Shown piece by piece: positions 24,701 through 28,564 of a stretch of DNA of 64,000 nucleotides. The stretch covers positions 2,604,001 through 2,668,000 of the forward strand of contig NZ_LVWJ02000014.1 of assembly GCF_001625015.1 (NCBI RefSeq), written 5' to 3'. The position numbers and the translations under genes were made by a program. This stretch comes from Lewinella sp. 4G2 (GTDB lineage: Bacteria > Bacteroidota > Bacteroidia > Chitinophagales > Saprospiraceae). Each line of letters opens with the position of its first letter. The stretch's first letter is position 1. The notes below the pieces were generated by a model. The model did no database searches. It saw only the letters and a list, made by a program, of their open reading frames with translations, and was not told the origin of the DNA.

Positions 24701-24886
24701 GCACCCTTCCGCACAGAAACGGTTGCCTTCTACGATCCGGGGCCGCAGGATATTGCCGCTGGTACGGTAACCCTTACTCTAGTGACGGATCAAGCGGGGC
24801 TTTGCCCACCGGTTACGGACTCCATTACGGTAGAGATTCTGAAAGTTGATTGTGGAGGCTTCTTCTGGGACGGTAATCGCCCGTAA
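6758..24886 (+). CDS. Giant exported adhesin-like protein with about 23 SdrD-B-like domains
   Basis: The 6042-residue product (over 600 kDa) opens with a signal peptide (FLIGLLLLLCSTFLGAQG). Residues 25-1700 form a long cysteine-containing region of beta-sandwich, DUF11-like character. A first SdrD-B domain (LGDFVWFDFNMDGIQDPNEPG) begins near 1711. Two DUF11 domains (YDLALIKV near 1934 and YDLALTKS near 2108) follow. From 2275 to 5925 come about 22 SdrD-B-like units of 162-168 residues, each with a GSTVFxDxNxDGxQ opening, an ELYFDANGDG loop, TTTDADGNYxF, LTPGNYQVQIP and a closing GDMTIDFGFLPN. The repeated aspartates suggest calcium-stabilised rods. The tail (about 115 residues) is an Ig/PKD-like domain ending VDCGGFFWDGNRP. 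I see no type IX secretion tail. The gene stands alone, with its own gap upstream and a strong terminator downstream. A surface adhesion or fibre role is inferred. Confidence 0.85.
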   Translation: MFSGKFKFLIGLLLLLCSTFLGAQGLEVSISTPSSASICGPLLEYEVTVTNNTGLDSAGIVGELTLPENVNVISVDPDTIESNGVYSFPEIPAGQSVTFTIFAQVSCAFEETTFEAIFSVQDEAAIGESGTVEVIFADLSIPRSTPATIGAYRGLETSVDVQVVNASFGTVETFTYCVVNDLTNLDLQRITVGGVDLGPPAFTQGNQDCYTVTSAALDAGGIGMTFDGGEALIVTETFLVTECVENSMDITRRVQYGCQGDVDCQEKSPSDFTATGVNYDLLAPRLRPRTVSRTRPACYIDEPQVTVVALDNSGTAPADDVFFRLFTINGGMSIDLSSIFATRADGSVIPNEDLVITGAINSTSCQGGGARRVDVRVNGANIDLGESLEVTYTTFANCDCNNCQIRNKYYSRFEQRGYTDPCGEQLNDFRSVTPSGQFDAFIRGIGETPATLAEGESGCFTYFVTNMQLDWMTTAYQDAYLEGLFDIPCGLDYVPGSMEWRDRNGRLFPFDNDAESFSYVDNGTSGDGVDRLRVRYKGPDRPSGFQYAGGASFTFCTTVDCTEKPPPTCGSAFFDENVVAQFDFTTDESCAAECAVEKIWKPADLPIRIVCTNDDPNCECDGITFTEFTVNRTNFGLGDTNNDQIPDGEIDLETVQLDRFLQGDSLRAHFEGRVRDVNNSETFSNGFVVLPIGHSDFTPLGANITVVRNGVTTTCGAVPLTPDLAGERIIADISISTLNSLGCGIPGSSNYEEGDSISVDIDFKESLPLINTQFRLATYRPDFYVSNAGFEMGTRYQCNPRLDQMNQIGFFTQFDNDGDDFGACEQPSWSIRYDRYAGGISLDEFPNEIRTIGLPERLVFTKPPEFQYRLDSWDVRLQQTITPANDILDTRRSSNPGIPAEFFIVNGDEVTFLVGDFLRSQNNLEIPPDEGYRIYFYPRIQGNCESVIGEYPYSYQFTEAVDENIFSMSEITNPVVNTSFTYQGAAQITVLTDQEVIRLCSGNDQAVVRIRNTQVPAASNSFIFPSPTGDVLVTRVEDANSGAEILPNEFGIYPLGTIGGTSERVLNVFFTKNTCADASLDFVGGWDCNGIPTTINDAICSDPSQIRLTSARSSVDMLVTQPPANSTDVISLCDPVPFEADIISSDLGFVRGIVLNFQLPPGVRYEPGTFELAVPSVRQGGTFVPVRDPRRFGRTYQQIVSQLDETLNTEGLVGSKDVMNNTVSVRFNTTTTCGFTSGQRAKFVIKSRNSCGARLRTVIRKSGRIRTADVEQDISIEVAPLQANFNACSGTEETVDVKVTVAGGLSAADSVRVLLPVGLEYVMDSYVPGDNATPGNNPTEVRQIDNQQALIFPLSLPDDAPGNMILFSVDVRAFDDGQDCGPSDIEVDAFAAFEDVCNGEVCNSAAIRGGAIATANFQKPNFQFDNFGGSIALNPDDGTATADFNVGVTNLGFPLVAGNTLQINIYDDTNGNGTYDAGIDMFLFPIDSLLAAPLNTGASAVIEGMATFPATNVCTVLAVIEPDSTCACDEVSSPTFRPDITFDYDDRFEVCSGETVMIGPNPIAGYSYEFLSRNGSPLSSLSATSGSPVTFTAPLNRTGAPQEIEYTLRVSNAPCFTDEVVTVVVAPLVDEQFNVQACIGSSYELPTTNDPEASNFVWSPMAGLTLSDGGRRATVDDVQSSQVYTLMYDVGEGCSAAVTVNLTATDCGNTNTQLGDFVWFDFNMDGIQDPNEPGVEGVAVNLINGANGQLLSSTVTDANGAYLFDMLPQGTYAVQVIAPDGFVFTIPGVGGMSGDNSDVDPETGITPGGFVPLDGNNRDFDAGLIPDCTLELDVMIGGCAPSGDTLARELIVTATWSGNPYTYDQFDDGNDTLDLMIGGNSYEFVVSELMGSAVIVDSLVNPQELTTYTVDAQFREATGCAATFTAQPVLPCVYDLALIKVPSTIKPTLGPYEYGDLICMDITVVNQGIQAVERVQVIDSLPAGLTFNQDESDLGWADLDPVYLFPFPGRLEPNGTVTTTICADLTQSSGGEGNYTNIAEINSFSDTLGTALSNFDIDSRPDQIFSNDPGGVPDSPTDDIINGDPDDPAQPNDEDDQDPYRISVYDLALTKSLDTPQPTLIGDVLTYTITVFNQGNEVANDIEVTDYIPAGLVYSPTNVGTWSAPTPGPNNTLLSTTTIPGPLAPGASTTVTIDLVFTGVFGQPTYVNRAEISDDDGDDIDSNADQNPGNDPGGAPGGASDDAVNGDGTGSPGSVNADRDEDDSDPDLLQPALVSVGSTVFLDEDGDRILNGNNTGIGGVELELFIDVNNDGVLTGDELNSVATTTTASDGSYLFQDLVPGNYQIQIPASNFTGNGGLVDAGTSSPDVAATALDNQIDDDDNGVQAGFGEVVVGPFFELRPDGEPENEPGANGNQEVDEGLVDANGDMTIDFGFLPDLTLGSTVFIDPNDNGEQDSGEVGLPNVDIQLLFDANADGVISGAETTPILTTQTDAMGNYLFESLAPGNYQVQIPTSNFGSGEGLNEAFTSSTNISTSLADNQTDGDDNGDQPGGSGTVVTSPIINLALMAEPTGAAEADQGGDQDDAFDDYGDMTIDFGFLPNVSIGSTVFFDIDNDAEQDGGENGIAGVTVELYFDANGDGMIDAAEQGTTPLTTTTDADGNYFFGNLTPGNYQVQIPASNFTGGALDTVLLSSNDMLDSDADDQMDGDDNGTQVAGPGTTVVSPVITLTPAGEPTGAAEADQGGDQDEEPGQFDASGDMTVDFGFAPNVSIGSTVFIDANDDGEQSAGEMGLDMVTVELYFDADSSGTLDAAELAAVMTTTTDADGNYYFDNLTPGFYQVQIPATNFDTGNGLDSFFVSSTDVATTAADNQTDGDDNGIQAMDGGLVTSPFIDLTPGGEPTGAAEADQGGDQDEAPGEYDASGDMTIDFGFLPNVSIGSTVFFDIDNDAEQDGGENGIAGVTVELYFDANGDGMIDAAEQGTTPLTTTTDADGNYFFGNLTPGNYQVQIPASNFTGGALDTVLLSSNDMLDSDADDQMDGDDNGTQAAGPGTTVVSPVITLTPAGEPTGAAEADQGGDQDEEPGQFDASGDMTVDFGFAPNVSIGSTVFIDANNDGEQSAGEMGLDIVTVELYFDADSSGTLDAAELAAVMTTTTDADGNYYFDNLTPGFYQVQIPTTNFDAGNGLDSFFVSSTDVATTAADNQTDGDDNGIQAMDGGVVTSPFIDLTPGGEPTGAAEADQGGDQDEAPGEYDASGDMTIDFGFLPNVSIGSTVFFDIDNDAEQDGGENGIAGVTVELYFDANGDGMIDAAEQGMTPLTTTTDADGNYFFGNLTPGNYQVQIPASNFTGGALDTVLLSSNDMLDSDADDQMDGDDNGTQVAGPGTTVVSPVITLTPAGEPTGAAEADQGGDQDEEPGQFDASGDMTVDFGFAPNVSIGSTVFIDANDDGEQSAGEMGLDMVTVELYFDADSSGTLDAAELAAVMTTTTDADGNYYFDNLTPGFYQVQIPATNFDTGNGLDSFFVSSTDVATTAADNQTDGDDNGIQAMDGGVVTSPFIDLTPGGEPTGAAEPDQGGDQDEAPGEYDASGDMTIDFGFLPNVSIGSTVFFDIDNDAEQDGGENGIAGVTVELYFDANGDGMIDAAEQGTTPLTTTTDADGNYFFGNLTPGNYQVQIPASNFTGGALDTVLLSSNDMLDSDADDQMDGDDNGTQSAGPGTTVVSPVITLTPAGEPTGAAEADQGGDQDEEAGQFDASGDMTVDFGFAPNVSIGSTVFIDANDDGEQGAGEMGLDMVTVELYFDADSSGTLDAAELAAVMTTTTDADGNYYFDNLTPGFYQVQIPATNFDTGNGLDSFFVSSTDVATTAADNQTDGDDNGIQAMDGGVVTSPFIDLTPGGEPTGAAEADQGGDQDEAPGEYDASGDMTIDFGFLPNVSIGSTVFFDIDNDAEQDGGENGIAGVTVELYFDANGDGMIDAAEQGTTPLTTTTDADGNYFFGNLTPGNYQVQIPASNFTGGALDTVLLSSNDMLDSDADDQMDGDDNGTQAAGPGTTVVSPVITLTPAGEPTGAAEADQGGNQDEEPGQFDASGDMTVDFGFAPNVSIGSTVFIDANNDGEQSAGEMGLDMVTVELYFDADSSGTLDAAELAAVMTTTTDADGNYYFDNLTPGFYQVQIPATNFDTGNGLDSFFVSSTDVATTAADNQTDGDDNGIQAMDGGVVTSPFIDLTPGGEPTGAAEADQGGDQDEAPGEYDASGDMTIDFGFLPNVSIGSTVFFDIDNDAEQDGGENGIAGVTVELYFDANGDGVIDAAEQGMTPLTTTTDADGNYFFGNLTPGNYQVQIPASNFTGGALDTVLLSSNDMLDSDADDQMDGDDNGTQAAGPGTTVVSPVITLTPAGEPTGAAEADQGGDQDEEPGQFDASGDMTVDFGFVPNVSIGSTVFIDANDDGEQSAGEMGLDMVTVELYFDADSSGTLDAAELAAVMTTTTDADGNYYFDNLTPGFYQVQIPVTNFDAGNGLDSFFVSSTDVATTAADNQTDGDDNGIQATDGGVVTSPFIDLTPGGEPTGAAEPDQGGDQDEAPGEYDASGDMTIDFGFLPNVSIGSTVFFDIDNDAEQDGGENGIAGVSVELYFDANGDGMIDAAEQGTTPLTTTTDADGNYFFGNLTPGNYQVQIPASNFAGGALDTVLLSSNDMLDSDADDQMDGDDNGTQAAGPGTTVVSPVITLTPAGEPTGAAEADQGGDQDMVAGQFDASGDMTVDFGFAPNVSIGSTVFLDQDDSSTQNGMEMGLPDVEVQLFFDADSNGVLEGPELTPVATQMTDADGNYYFDNLVPGFYQVQLPASNFNPGGPLAMSLTSSTDVAGVSDVDNDIDSDDNGQQPAGPSTLVLSPFVDLTPGGEPVGAAENGPGGDQDDLYDASGNMTIDFGFLPNVAIGSTVFFDEQNDGLLNDNDSGIADVTVQLLFDANGNGVIDMAETTPVATEVTDADGNYLFSDLTPGNYQVLIPATNFMGGALDTALLSSDATLDVDIDNQTDDDDNGQQPGGVGTAVTSPIISLLSGQEPVGAETGTGGDQDDAFDVSGDMTVDFGFAPNVSIGSLVFIDPNDNGMQEPTEPGAAGVVVELYFDADSNMVLEGAELMPVALDTTGADGLYFFDNLTPGFYQVQIPEDNFPMGSDLSEAFTSSTDDPVTSGIDSEVDNDDNGLQPGGSGTRVFSPFVDLTPGREPLDAVETEAGGMQDDTYDSSGNMTVDFGFLPNVAIGSTVFRDINNNGLQDPGEFGIAGVTLEIYFDADEDGVLTGAELIPVRSVMTDANGDYLFAILVPGFYQVQIPESNYDNNGALDTFPNSSIDIATTNGDNQTDGDDNGIQVRSGERVFSPFIELRAGQEPTSAGSGVGSMQETQQGNQQDIDFDLSGDMTVDFGFTPNVSIGSLVFIDPNDNGMQDPTEPGAAGVIVEVYFDADSNMVLEGAELIPVAMDTTGADGFYFIDDLAPGFYQVQIPEDNFPQGSDLTEAFTSSTDNPVTTNADSQVDNDDNGLQPGGSGTRVFSPFVDLTPGREPLDGTEFEGGFAQDNMFDASGDMTLDFGFLPNVAIGSTVFRDLNNNGIQDPGEFGIADVTMEIYFDADGDNVLTGSEQTPIRTIMTDANGDYLFAILVPGFYQIQIPESNYDMSGALDTFPNSSTDIATTDGDNQTDGDDNGLQTTSGGRVLSPFIELRAGQEPTSAGSGMGNDVETAQGSDQDIDFDLSGDMTVDFGFIPNVSIGSTVFVDLNDNNFEDPEDPGVPGVTVLLFYDANGDGRINGTEGDTPFDMTVTDSEGDYFFDDLPPGNYVVEISTTEFASGEDLEFLQMPSMTVPILTDRDNQIDKDNNGIQMGGPGSVVRSPVITLLPGTEPVAGEEDPLSGGSQDDEFDNAGDMTIDFGFVCNVEIEGTQSKTICSVKLADLRTSPSIFPGNVEGTYTTSGDGRFFDANEQPLTAPFRTETVAFYDPGPQDIAAGTVTLTLVTDQAGLCPPVTDSITVEILKVDCGGFFWDGNRP
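14561..21054 (+). repeat. 999-bp tandem array (6.5 copies) inside the giant gene
   Basis: Unit A (about 501 bp, protein VFFDIDNDAEQDGGENG) alternates with unit B (about 498 bp, VFIDAN[DN]DGEQSAGEMG). The A units begin at 14561, 15560, 16559, 17558, 18557, 19556 and 20555, exactly 999 bp apart each time, so no indel has occurred in seven A and six B units. The DNA copies are nearly identical, differing mainly at third codon positions. The flanking units at 13582, 14068 and from 21054 on are clearly divergent, so the array is a recent amplification within an older domain series. Confidence 0.95.
22037..24046 (+). repeat. 1005-bp two-domain direct duplication in the giant gene
   Basis: The pair of domains at 22037-23041 (VFIDPNDNGMQEPTEPG, then VFRDINNNGLQDPGEFG) is repeated at 23042-24046 with the same order and length. 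Protein similarity is high but the DNA has many synonymous differences, so this duplication is older than the 999-bp array. Confidence 0.85.
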
Positions 24887-24923
24887 TTGAGGAGGCAATC
24901 ACCTCATCCGGAAAGGGAATAGT

Positions 24924-24980
24924 AAGGCCGGCAATGTATCAGTTCAAGATAAACTGATACGTTGCCGGCCTTTCGTTTTA
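24924..24980 (+). terminator. Strong Rho-independent terminator after the giant gene
   Basis: The arms at 24924-24944 (AAGGCCGGCAATGTATCAGTT) and 24952-24972 pair over 21 bases with a single G.U, around a 7-base loop, and are followed by TTCGTTTT. It begins 37 bases after the stop codon. Confidence 0.9.
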
Positions 24981-25086
24981 GAATAACGTTCATCTCAAAT
25001 TAGCGACCGCCTTATCCGTAGTGTGAGGTGGCGTTCGCAGGTTAGATTTATTCCTTCTCCCCCTAGGTTACCATCCCAATTACCTT

Positions 25087-25104
25087 GCACCTGCGGCAGC
25101 GCCC
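25087..25104 (+). repeat. Dispersed 18-bp motif, copy 2 (intergenic)
   Basis: GCACCTGCGGCAGCGCCC, an exact consensus copy. It lies 6 bases before the GATTTTA heptamer island. Confidence 0.75.
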
Positions 25105-25110
25105 ATTACC

Positions 25111-25145
25111 GATTTTAGATTTTAGAAGCTAGATTTTAGATGATC
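25111..25145 (+). repeat. Degenerate heptamer repeat island
   Basis: Read in steps of seven: GATTTTA, GATTTTA, GAAGCTA, GATTTTA, GATGATC. It belongs with the other heptamer islands at 40122, 41041 and 42129, though the heptamer sequence differs. Confidence 0.6.
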
Positions 25146-25181
25146 CCGCTCTACATTTCAAAGTCTAAAGTTGGATATCTC

Positions 25182-25199
25182 GCGCCTGCGTCAGCGCCC
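25182..25199 (+). repeat. Dispersed 18-bp motif, copy 3 (intergenic, T variant)
   Basis: GCGCCTGCGTCAGCGCCC. It differs from the consensus at two positions (A to G, G to T) and is 95 bases from copy 2 in the same orientation. Confidence 0.65.
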
Positions 25200-25256
25200 A
25201 AAACCAGGACAGATTAAAAAGGAAGCACTGACCTACGATTTGCTTCTTAAGGTTAT

Positions 25257-25299
25257 AAAACTAAAAAATCCGCCAACCGGACTAAGCTGGTGGCGGATT
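25257..25299 (-). terminator. Rho-independent terminator for the minus-strand gene at 25324
   Basis: Read on the minus strand, AATCCGCCA (25299-25291) pairs with TGGCGGATT (25275-25267). An inner CC/GG extends the stem, and the sequence continues as TTTTTTAGTTTTAT. It is 25 bases past the stop at 25324. Confidence 0.85.
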
Positions 25300-25323
25300 C
25301 ATTCTAGACAGGTGTTTTCGCTT

Positions 25324-26250
25324 TTACCAGGTCAGATCATTCATGCTGATGGTGATCTTGCTATTGGAATTGACTTTGGCGTTGTAGGCGTTCTTAAGTG
25401 CTTCGTGCGCTTTGGTGGATGCTTTGCGACCGTTGATGCGCAGTTCTTTTTGGGAGAAAGTGAAAGAACGAATCACGCCCGGATCGATGAGCCCGGCGGA
25501 ACGAAGTTTGTTTAGGTTGTTTTCAAAGCTGAAACCGTTGATGAGACCACCATTGGACTCATTCTCTTCCAACCGTCTTTCGGCGGCATCTCGGCGGCGC
25601 TCCATGCGTTCAATCATGGTTTCCAGCTCGTCAATTTCTTCCTGGGCGGACTTCATGTCGGACTCCCGCTCCTCCATGAGTTCTTCCAGATCGTACTCGC
25701 GCAGGCCATCGTGTGCTCGTTCTATGGAATCCAGATCGAATTCCATGCTCATGCCTTCCGGCCCGTCGAAGTAGAAGCGGAAGGTGGAGCCGTCCTGCTC
25801 AAAATCAAACATGCGTTCTACGCGCTCGGCTATTTCTTCGCCAAACTTTTCCCATTTCTCTCCGTGGGCTTCGAAGTATTCTTCCAGCCGGTCGGCGTCC
25901 TGTTCCATTTCGAGCAGGTCACGGAAGACGTTGTGCTCGCCACCAAAGTCAGTGCTGCCGGTGCTTTTGCCACCGAGCATTTCTTCTACTTGTGCTTCGT
26001 ACTGCGGGTACTCACTGGCCGGGATGGTTTTTCCGTCAATCTTTAGCGAAGTGATGGCGCCATCCACAACAGTAAATTCGGTAGAAGACCCGTTCCGGTA
26101 GGAGCTCACCTGGTGGCGGCCCATCGGCAAGCTGTCCGTAGCCATGGGCGCTGCCGCGGGTGCGGAGAAAAGGGTAGGGGCAGCGGTCAGTGAAGTGCCG
26201 ATACCCATGAATAATAGGTAGAGGAAAAGTAAGGGTAGGTAACGTTTCAT
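25324..26250 (-). CDS. Secreted coiled-coil protein of unknown function
   Basis: The 308-residue product has an N-terminal signal peptide (MKRYLPLLFLYLLFMGIGTSLTAAP). A small beta part follows (HQVSSYRNGSSTEFTVVDGAITSLKIDGKTIPASEYPQY). It ends with a long charged helix, about residues 175-235, rich in E, R and M (DMKSAQEEIDELETMIERMERRRDAAERRLEE), which should form a coiled coil. I do not recognise the family. The part right after the signal peptide, APAAAP, is encoded by a copy of the dispersed 18-bp motif. The gene follows the kelch lipoprotein gene by 87 bases on the same strand and ends at a good terminator, so the two may form an operon. Location in the periplasm is inferred. Confidence 0.65.
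   Translation of the reverse strand: MKRYLPLLFLYLLFMGIGTSLTAAPTLFSAPAAAPMATDSLPMGRHQVSSYRNGSSTEFTVVDGAITSLKIDGKTIPASEYPQYEAQVEEMLGGKSTGSTDFGGEHNVFRDLLEMEQDADRLEEYFEAHGEKWEKFGEEIAERVERMFDFEQDGSTFRFYFDGPEGMSMEFDLDSIERAHDGLREYDLEELMEERESDMKSAQEEIDELETMIERMERRRDAAERRLEENESNGGLINGFSFENNLNKLRSAGLIDPGVIRSFTFSQKELRINGRKASTKAHEALKNAYNAKVNSNSKITISMNDLTW
26146..26163 (-). repeat. Dispersed 18-bp motif, copy 4 (coding, APAAAP frame)
   Basis: GGGCGCTGCCGCGGGTGC on the plus strand. In the sense of the minus-strand gene it reads GCACCCGCGGCAGCGCCC and encodes APAAAP just after the signal peptide. Confidence 0.7.
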
Positions 26251-26337
26251 CGTTGAATATGTGGTGTTAGGCCGCAGTCAATTCTAACGGCCACTAAAAG
26301 AGACGAAAGCGAAAAACGCAGGTTGCATCTCCATCAA

Positions 26338-27357
26338 TTATTTTTTCAGCGCTACAGCGATGATGTCCGCTAGCTCCGGAGAACCACCCCGGTTACCGCA
26401 CCCACTGGCCATGATGAGTTGGCCGCCGTGGTGTACCACGCCCGTTCCGTGGCGCCCGCGACTGAGGGAATCCAACGCCCGCCAAGTTCCGTCGGGTAAG
26501 CCGCGAACTTCCACTTCACTGTGGGCCACCTCGTGCGCGGTGGACTCCCCACCCAGCACATACAGATCGTCATTAAGCACCAGCGCTGCATTGCCCGCCC
26601 GGTGTGTCGGCAGCGTATCGGTGAGCGTAGACCAAGTCTGGCTTGGAACATCGTACACGTCCACTTGTCCAATAGTATTAGCGAAAGGATTGGTGGCTGC
26701 CACCGTCGTCCGCCCCGCAACGGCGTATAACTTGTTCTCGTGGGATACGGCCTGGAAGTGATCGCGCGGCCGCGGAGCGTCCGGTAGCTGCGTCCAAGTG
26801 TCCGTTCGGGGATCGTAAGCATCCAGCCAGGTGACGTGGCCACCTCGGTGGCCGTCTACAATACCACAAACGAGGTAGATCTTTTCGTCGTGCAGGACGG
26901 CTCCGGCACCGCCCCGGCGGCGGCCTTCCGGGATGGTGGCACCCGTACGCCAGGCATCCTTGGCCGGACTGTAGATATGGATCTCGGGAAGGGGCGTTTC
27001 ACCGGGGTAACCGCCGGTCATGGCGCCCATCAGGTAGATCTCATCGCGGTAAACGACGGGTTGGAAGTGGTGGATTTCCACCGGGCTTTCCGCCCCGGCC
27101 GTCCAAGTCATGGTCTCCAGGTCAAGGATGTCGACGGGTTTGATGCCCCGGCCGCCGAGTAAGTAGGCTTTATCACCCACCCGAATGAAGGCCGCCTCGT
27201 GGCGAGCCGTGGGCGCCGAACCATCAGCTGGAGTAACTTCCCGCCAACCACTTTCTATCTCTTTTTCGACTTGCGGCAAGTCATCTTCGGAAGGTGCCGT
27301 CGCGTCTTGGCAAGCGACCAGCAAAAGGAAGGGCAGGAGGTAAAGGATTGTCTTCAT
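26338..27357 (-). CDS. Kelch-repeat lipoprotein
   Basis: The start chosen is the ATG at 27357, which gives MKTILYLLPFLLLVACQD, a signal peptide ending in a lipobox cysteine; a GTG two codons earlier is also possible. The 339-residue protein then shows successive kelch blades with paired glycines and spaced Y/W residues: KAYLLGGRGIKPVDILDLETMTWTAG, EIYLMGAMTGG, KIYLVCGIVDGHRGG, KLYAVAGRTTV, DLYVLGGES and QLIMASGCGNRGG, consistent with a six-blade beta-propeller. Kelch propellers bind proteins or sugars, and some are sialate-epimerase or galactose-oxidase-like; no catalytic signature lets me choose. It should be lipid-anchored in the envelope. The coiled-coil gene lies downstream on the same strand. 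Confidence 0.8.
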   Translation of the reverse strand: MKTILYLLPFLLLVACQDATAPSEDDLPQVEKEIESGWREVTPADGSAPTARHEAAFIRVGDKAYLLGGRGIKPVDILDLETMTWTAGAESPVEIHHFQPVVYRDEIYLMGAMTGGYPGETPLPEIHIYSPAKDAWRTGATIPEGRRRGGAGAVLHDEKIYLVCGIVDGHRGGHVTWLDAYDPRTDTWTQLPDAPRPRDHFQAVSHENKLYAVAGRTTVAATNPFANTIGQVDVYDVPSQTWSTLTDTLPTHRAGNAALVLNDDLYVLGGESTAHEVAHSEVEVRGLPDGTWRALDSLSRGRHGTGVVHHGGQLIMASGCGNRGGSPELADIIAVALKK

Positions 27358-27464
27358 ACCCACAAAGTTAAAAACACGGCGCTCGGTCTACACGCAGCTG
27401 ATTGTGGCTAGCTTGGGATAGCGAAATCACGACTCACCGGCTGCTCTACCGACTTCGAATAGGC

Positions 27465-27472
27465 TACTTTTG
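27465..27472 (+). promoter_or_regulatory. Bacteroidota -7 promoter element
   Basis: TACTTTTG matches TAnnTTTG exactly and ends 17 bases before the ATG at 27490. I see no clear TTG at the -33 position. Confidence 0.45.
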
Positions 27473-27489
27473 TAGTAGAAATAATAGCC

Positions 27490-27843
27490 ATGAAGTTTAA
27501 GATCATCCTAGCCCTACTCTTCATCATTGCCGGAATCCTGACCGCAACGAACCCGGGTAGAGAGCAGTTCCAAGCCTTTGCTGAAGAGCAATTAGCGGAG
27601 AGCGTCAGCCGTGAAACCGGCCTTGGTGGTGGGCTGGTTGATCTGGGTATTAAATACCTGGGAGGTAAGGATGGCAAGAACTTCGACCGTTTCTACGAGC
27701 GTGATAACTACCTGGTCTGTAGCATTCATCGCCTCGACGCACAGTACATCAACCTGGAACTATTCGGGGCTGAAGACCGGGAGGAAGTCAAGTTTTTGGG
27801 GATCGCCGGTCAGATCATTCCCCTCAATCTGCGGGAAAAGTAA
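27490..27843 (+). CDS. Small exported DUF4359-like protein
   Basis: The product has 117 residues with a single N-terminal hydrophobic segment (FKIILALLFIIAGILTAT) followed directly by NPGREQFQAFAEEQLAE. That resembles the TNPxxxxYxxF opening of DUF4359 proteins, small membrane-anchored or secreted proteins of unknown function known to me mainly from cyanobacteria and some Bacteroidota. The C-terminal part (NYLVCSIHRLDAQYINLELFGAEDREEVKFLGIAGQIIPL) is predicted beta. It stands alone with its own promoter-like element and converges on the next gene with a 37-bp gap and no visible terminator. Confidence 0.6.
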   Translation: MKFKIILALLFIIAGILTATNPGREQFQAFAEEQLAESVSRETGLGGGLVDLGIKYLGGKDGKNFDRFYERDNYLVCSIHRLDAQYINLELFGAEDREEVKFLGIAGQIIPLNLREK

Positions 27844-27880
27844 GCAGGAGAATTAACCAGTCTGCAAAATCAATAGGGAA

Positions 27881-28528
27881 TTATTTGCGCTCTGCCAATT
27901 CCGTAAGCGCCTTCTCCAATTGCCAAATCAGTCGTTCGTAGAAGTGGCCGGACAGTAATTCCACCCGGTACTCATACTTGCCGTAATCTTCTTCACCTTC
28001 CACCAATAAACGAGGTTCGTAGAGTAGGTGGAGATCATCCTCCAGGTAGTCCTCTAGCGTCATGGGGTTGATCTGGGTGCCATCGCGCCAGATACCGTAG
28101 CGGTCCAGGTCTTCGTAAGCGTAGATCTCTTCAATCTCAAGGGCGGGGCTGGCTTTGAGGTAGGCTAATTGCCCTTGGTACCGTTGCTGGTAGAAGTCCT
28201 TCAAACGCATTTCCAGTTCTGCGGGAGTAAGTTCTCGGTCGGCCGCCAGCCGGTCCTGACGAATGTCCACGACCGGGCCGGATTCGAGGTACTTACTCAC
28301 CTTTACGTTGAGTCGCACGGTTGAGGGGGGAAGCGGCAGTGGGGTTTGCGGCCCCCGCACTTCGTAGAGGCTTTGTAGCTGGGCGAGCTTCTCCGCAGTC
28401 TCCGTATCCTCGGATTCGGCTGTCGCACCAGTTGGAGCGCGTTGGGCGACGATCCCAACGGATAGAATCATCGCGAATGCCAATAGGCTGCCACGGAGCA
28501 GGGAAGAACCAATAGTGAAGTTTAGCAT
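27881..28528 (-). CDS. Exported hypothetical protein
   Basis: The product has 215 residues. It begins MLNFTIGSSLLRGSLLAFAMILSVGIVAQ, a signal peptide, followed by an acidic linker (TAESEDTETAEKLAQL). The body is a mixed alpha/beta domain rich in charged and aromatic residues (IEEIYAYEDLDRYGIWRDGTQINPMTLEDYLEDDLHLLYEPRL), ending in an amphipathic helix. I do not recognise a family. It lies 36 bases downstream of the large type IX cargo gene on the same strand, so the two are probably co-transcribed, and it may be an accessory of that protein. Confidence 0.55.
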   Translation of the reverse strand: MLNFTIGSSLLRGSLLAFAMILSVGIVAQRAPTGATAESEDTETAEKLAQLQSLYEVRGPQTPLPLPPSTVRLNVKVSKYLESGPVVDIRQDRLAADRELTPAELEMRLKDFYQQRYQGQLAYLKASPALEIEEIYAYEDLDRYGIWRDGTQINPMTLEDYLEDDLHLLYEPRLLVEGEEDYGKYEYRVELLSGHFYERLIWQLEKALTELAERK

Positions 28529-28564
28529 AAGCAGGGAAGAATTGAAGCGCTAAAGACAAAACGT

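Larger units (their letters stand above)
24981..25256. other. Intergenic region with two 18-bp motifs and a heptamer island
   Basis: No gene is supportable here. The stretch carries the motif copies at 25087 and 25182, and between them degenerate heptamers (GATTTTA) at about 25111-25145 plus a weaker AAGTCTA pair near 25170. It separates the plus-strand terminator of the giant gene from the minus-strand terminator at 25257-25299. Confidence 0.5.

Noticed and set aside
25171-25515. 114-codon plus-strand frame across the terminator and the end of the coiled-coil gene
   Set aside because: It crosses a clear terminator hairpin and overlaps a well-supported minus-strand gene.
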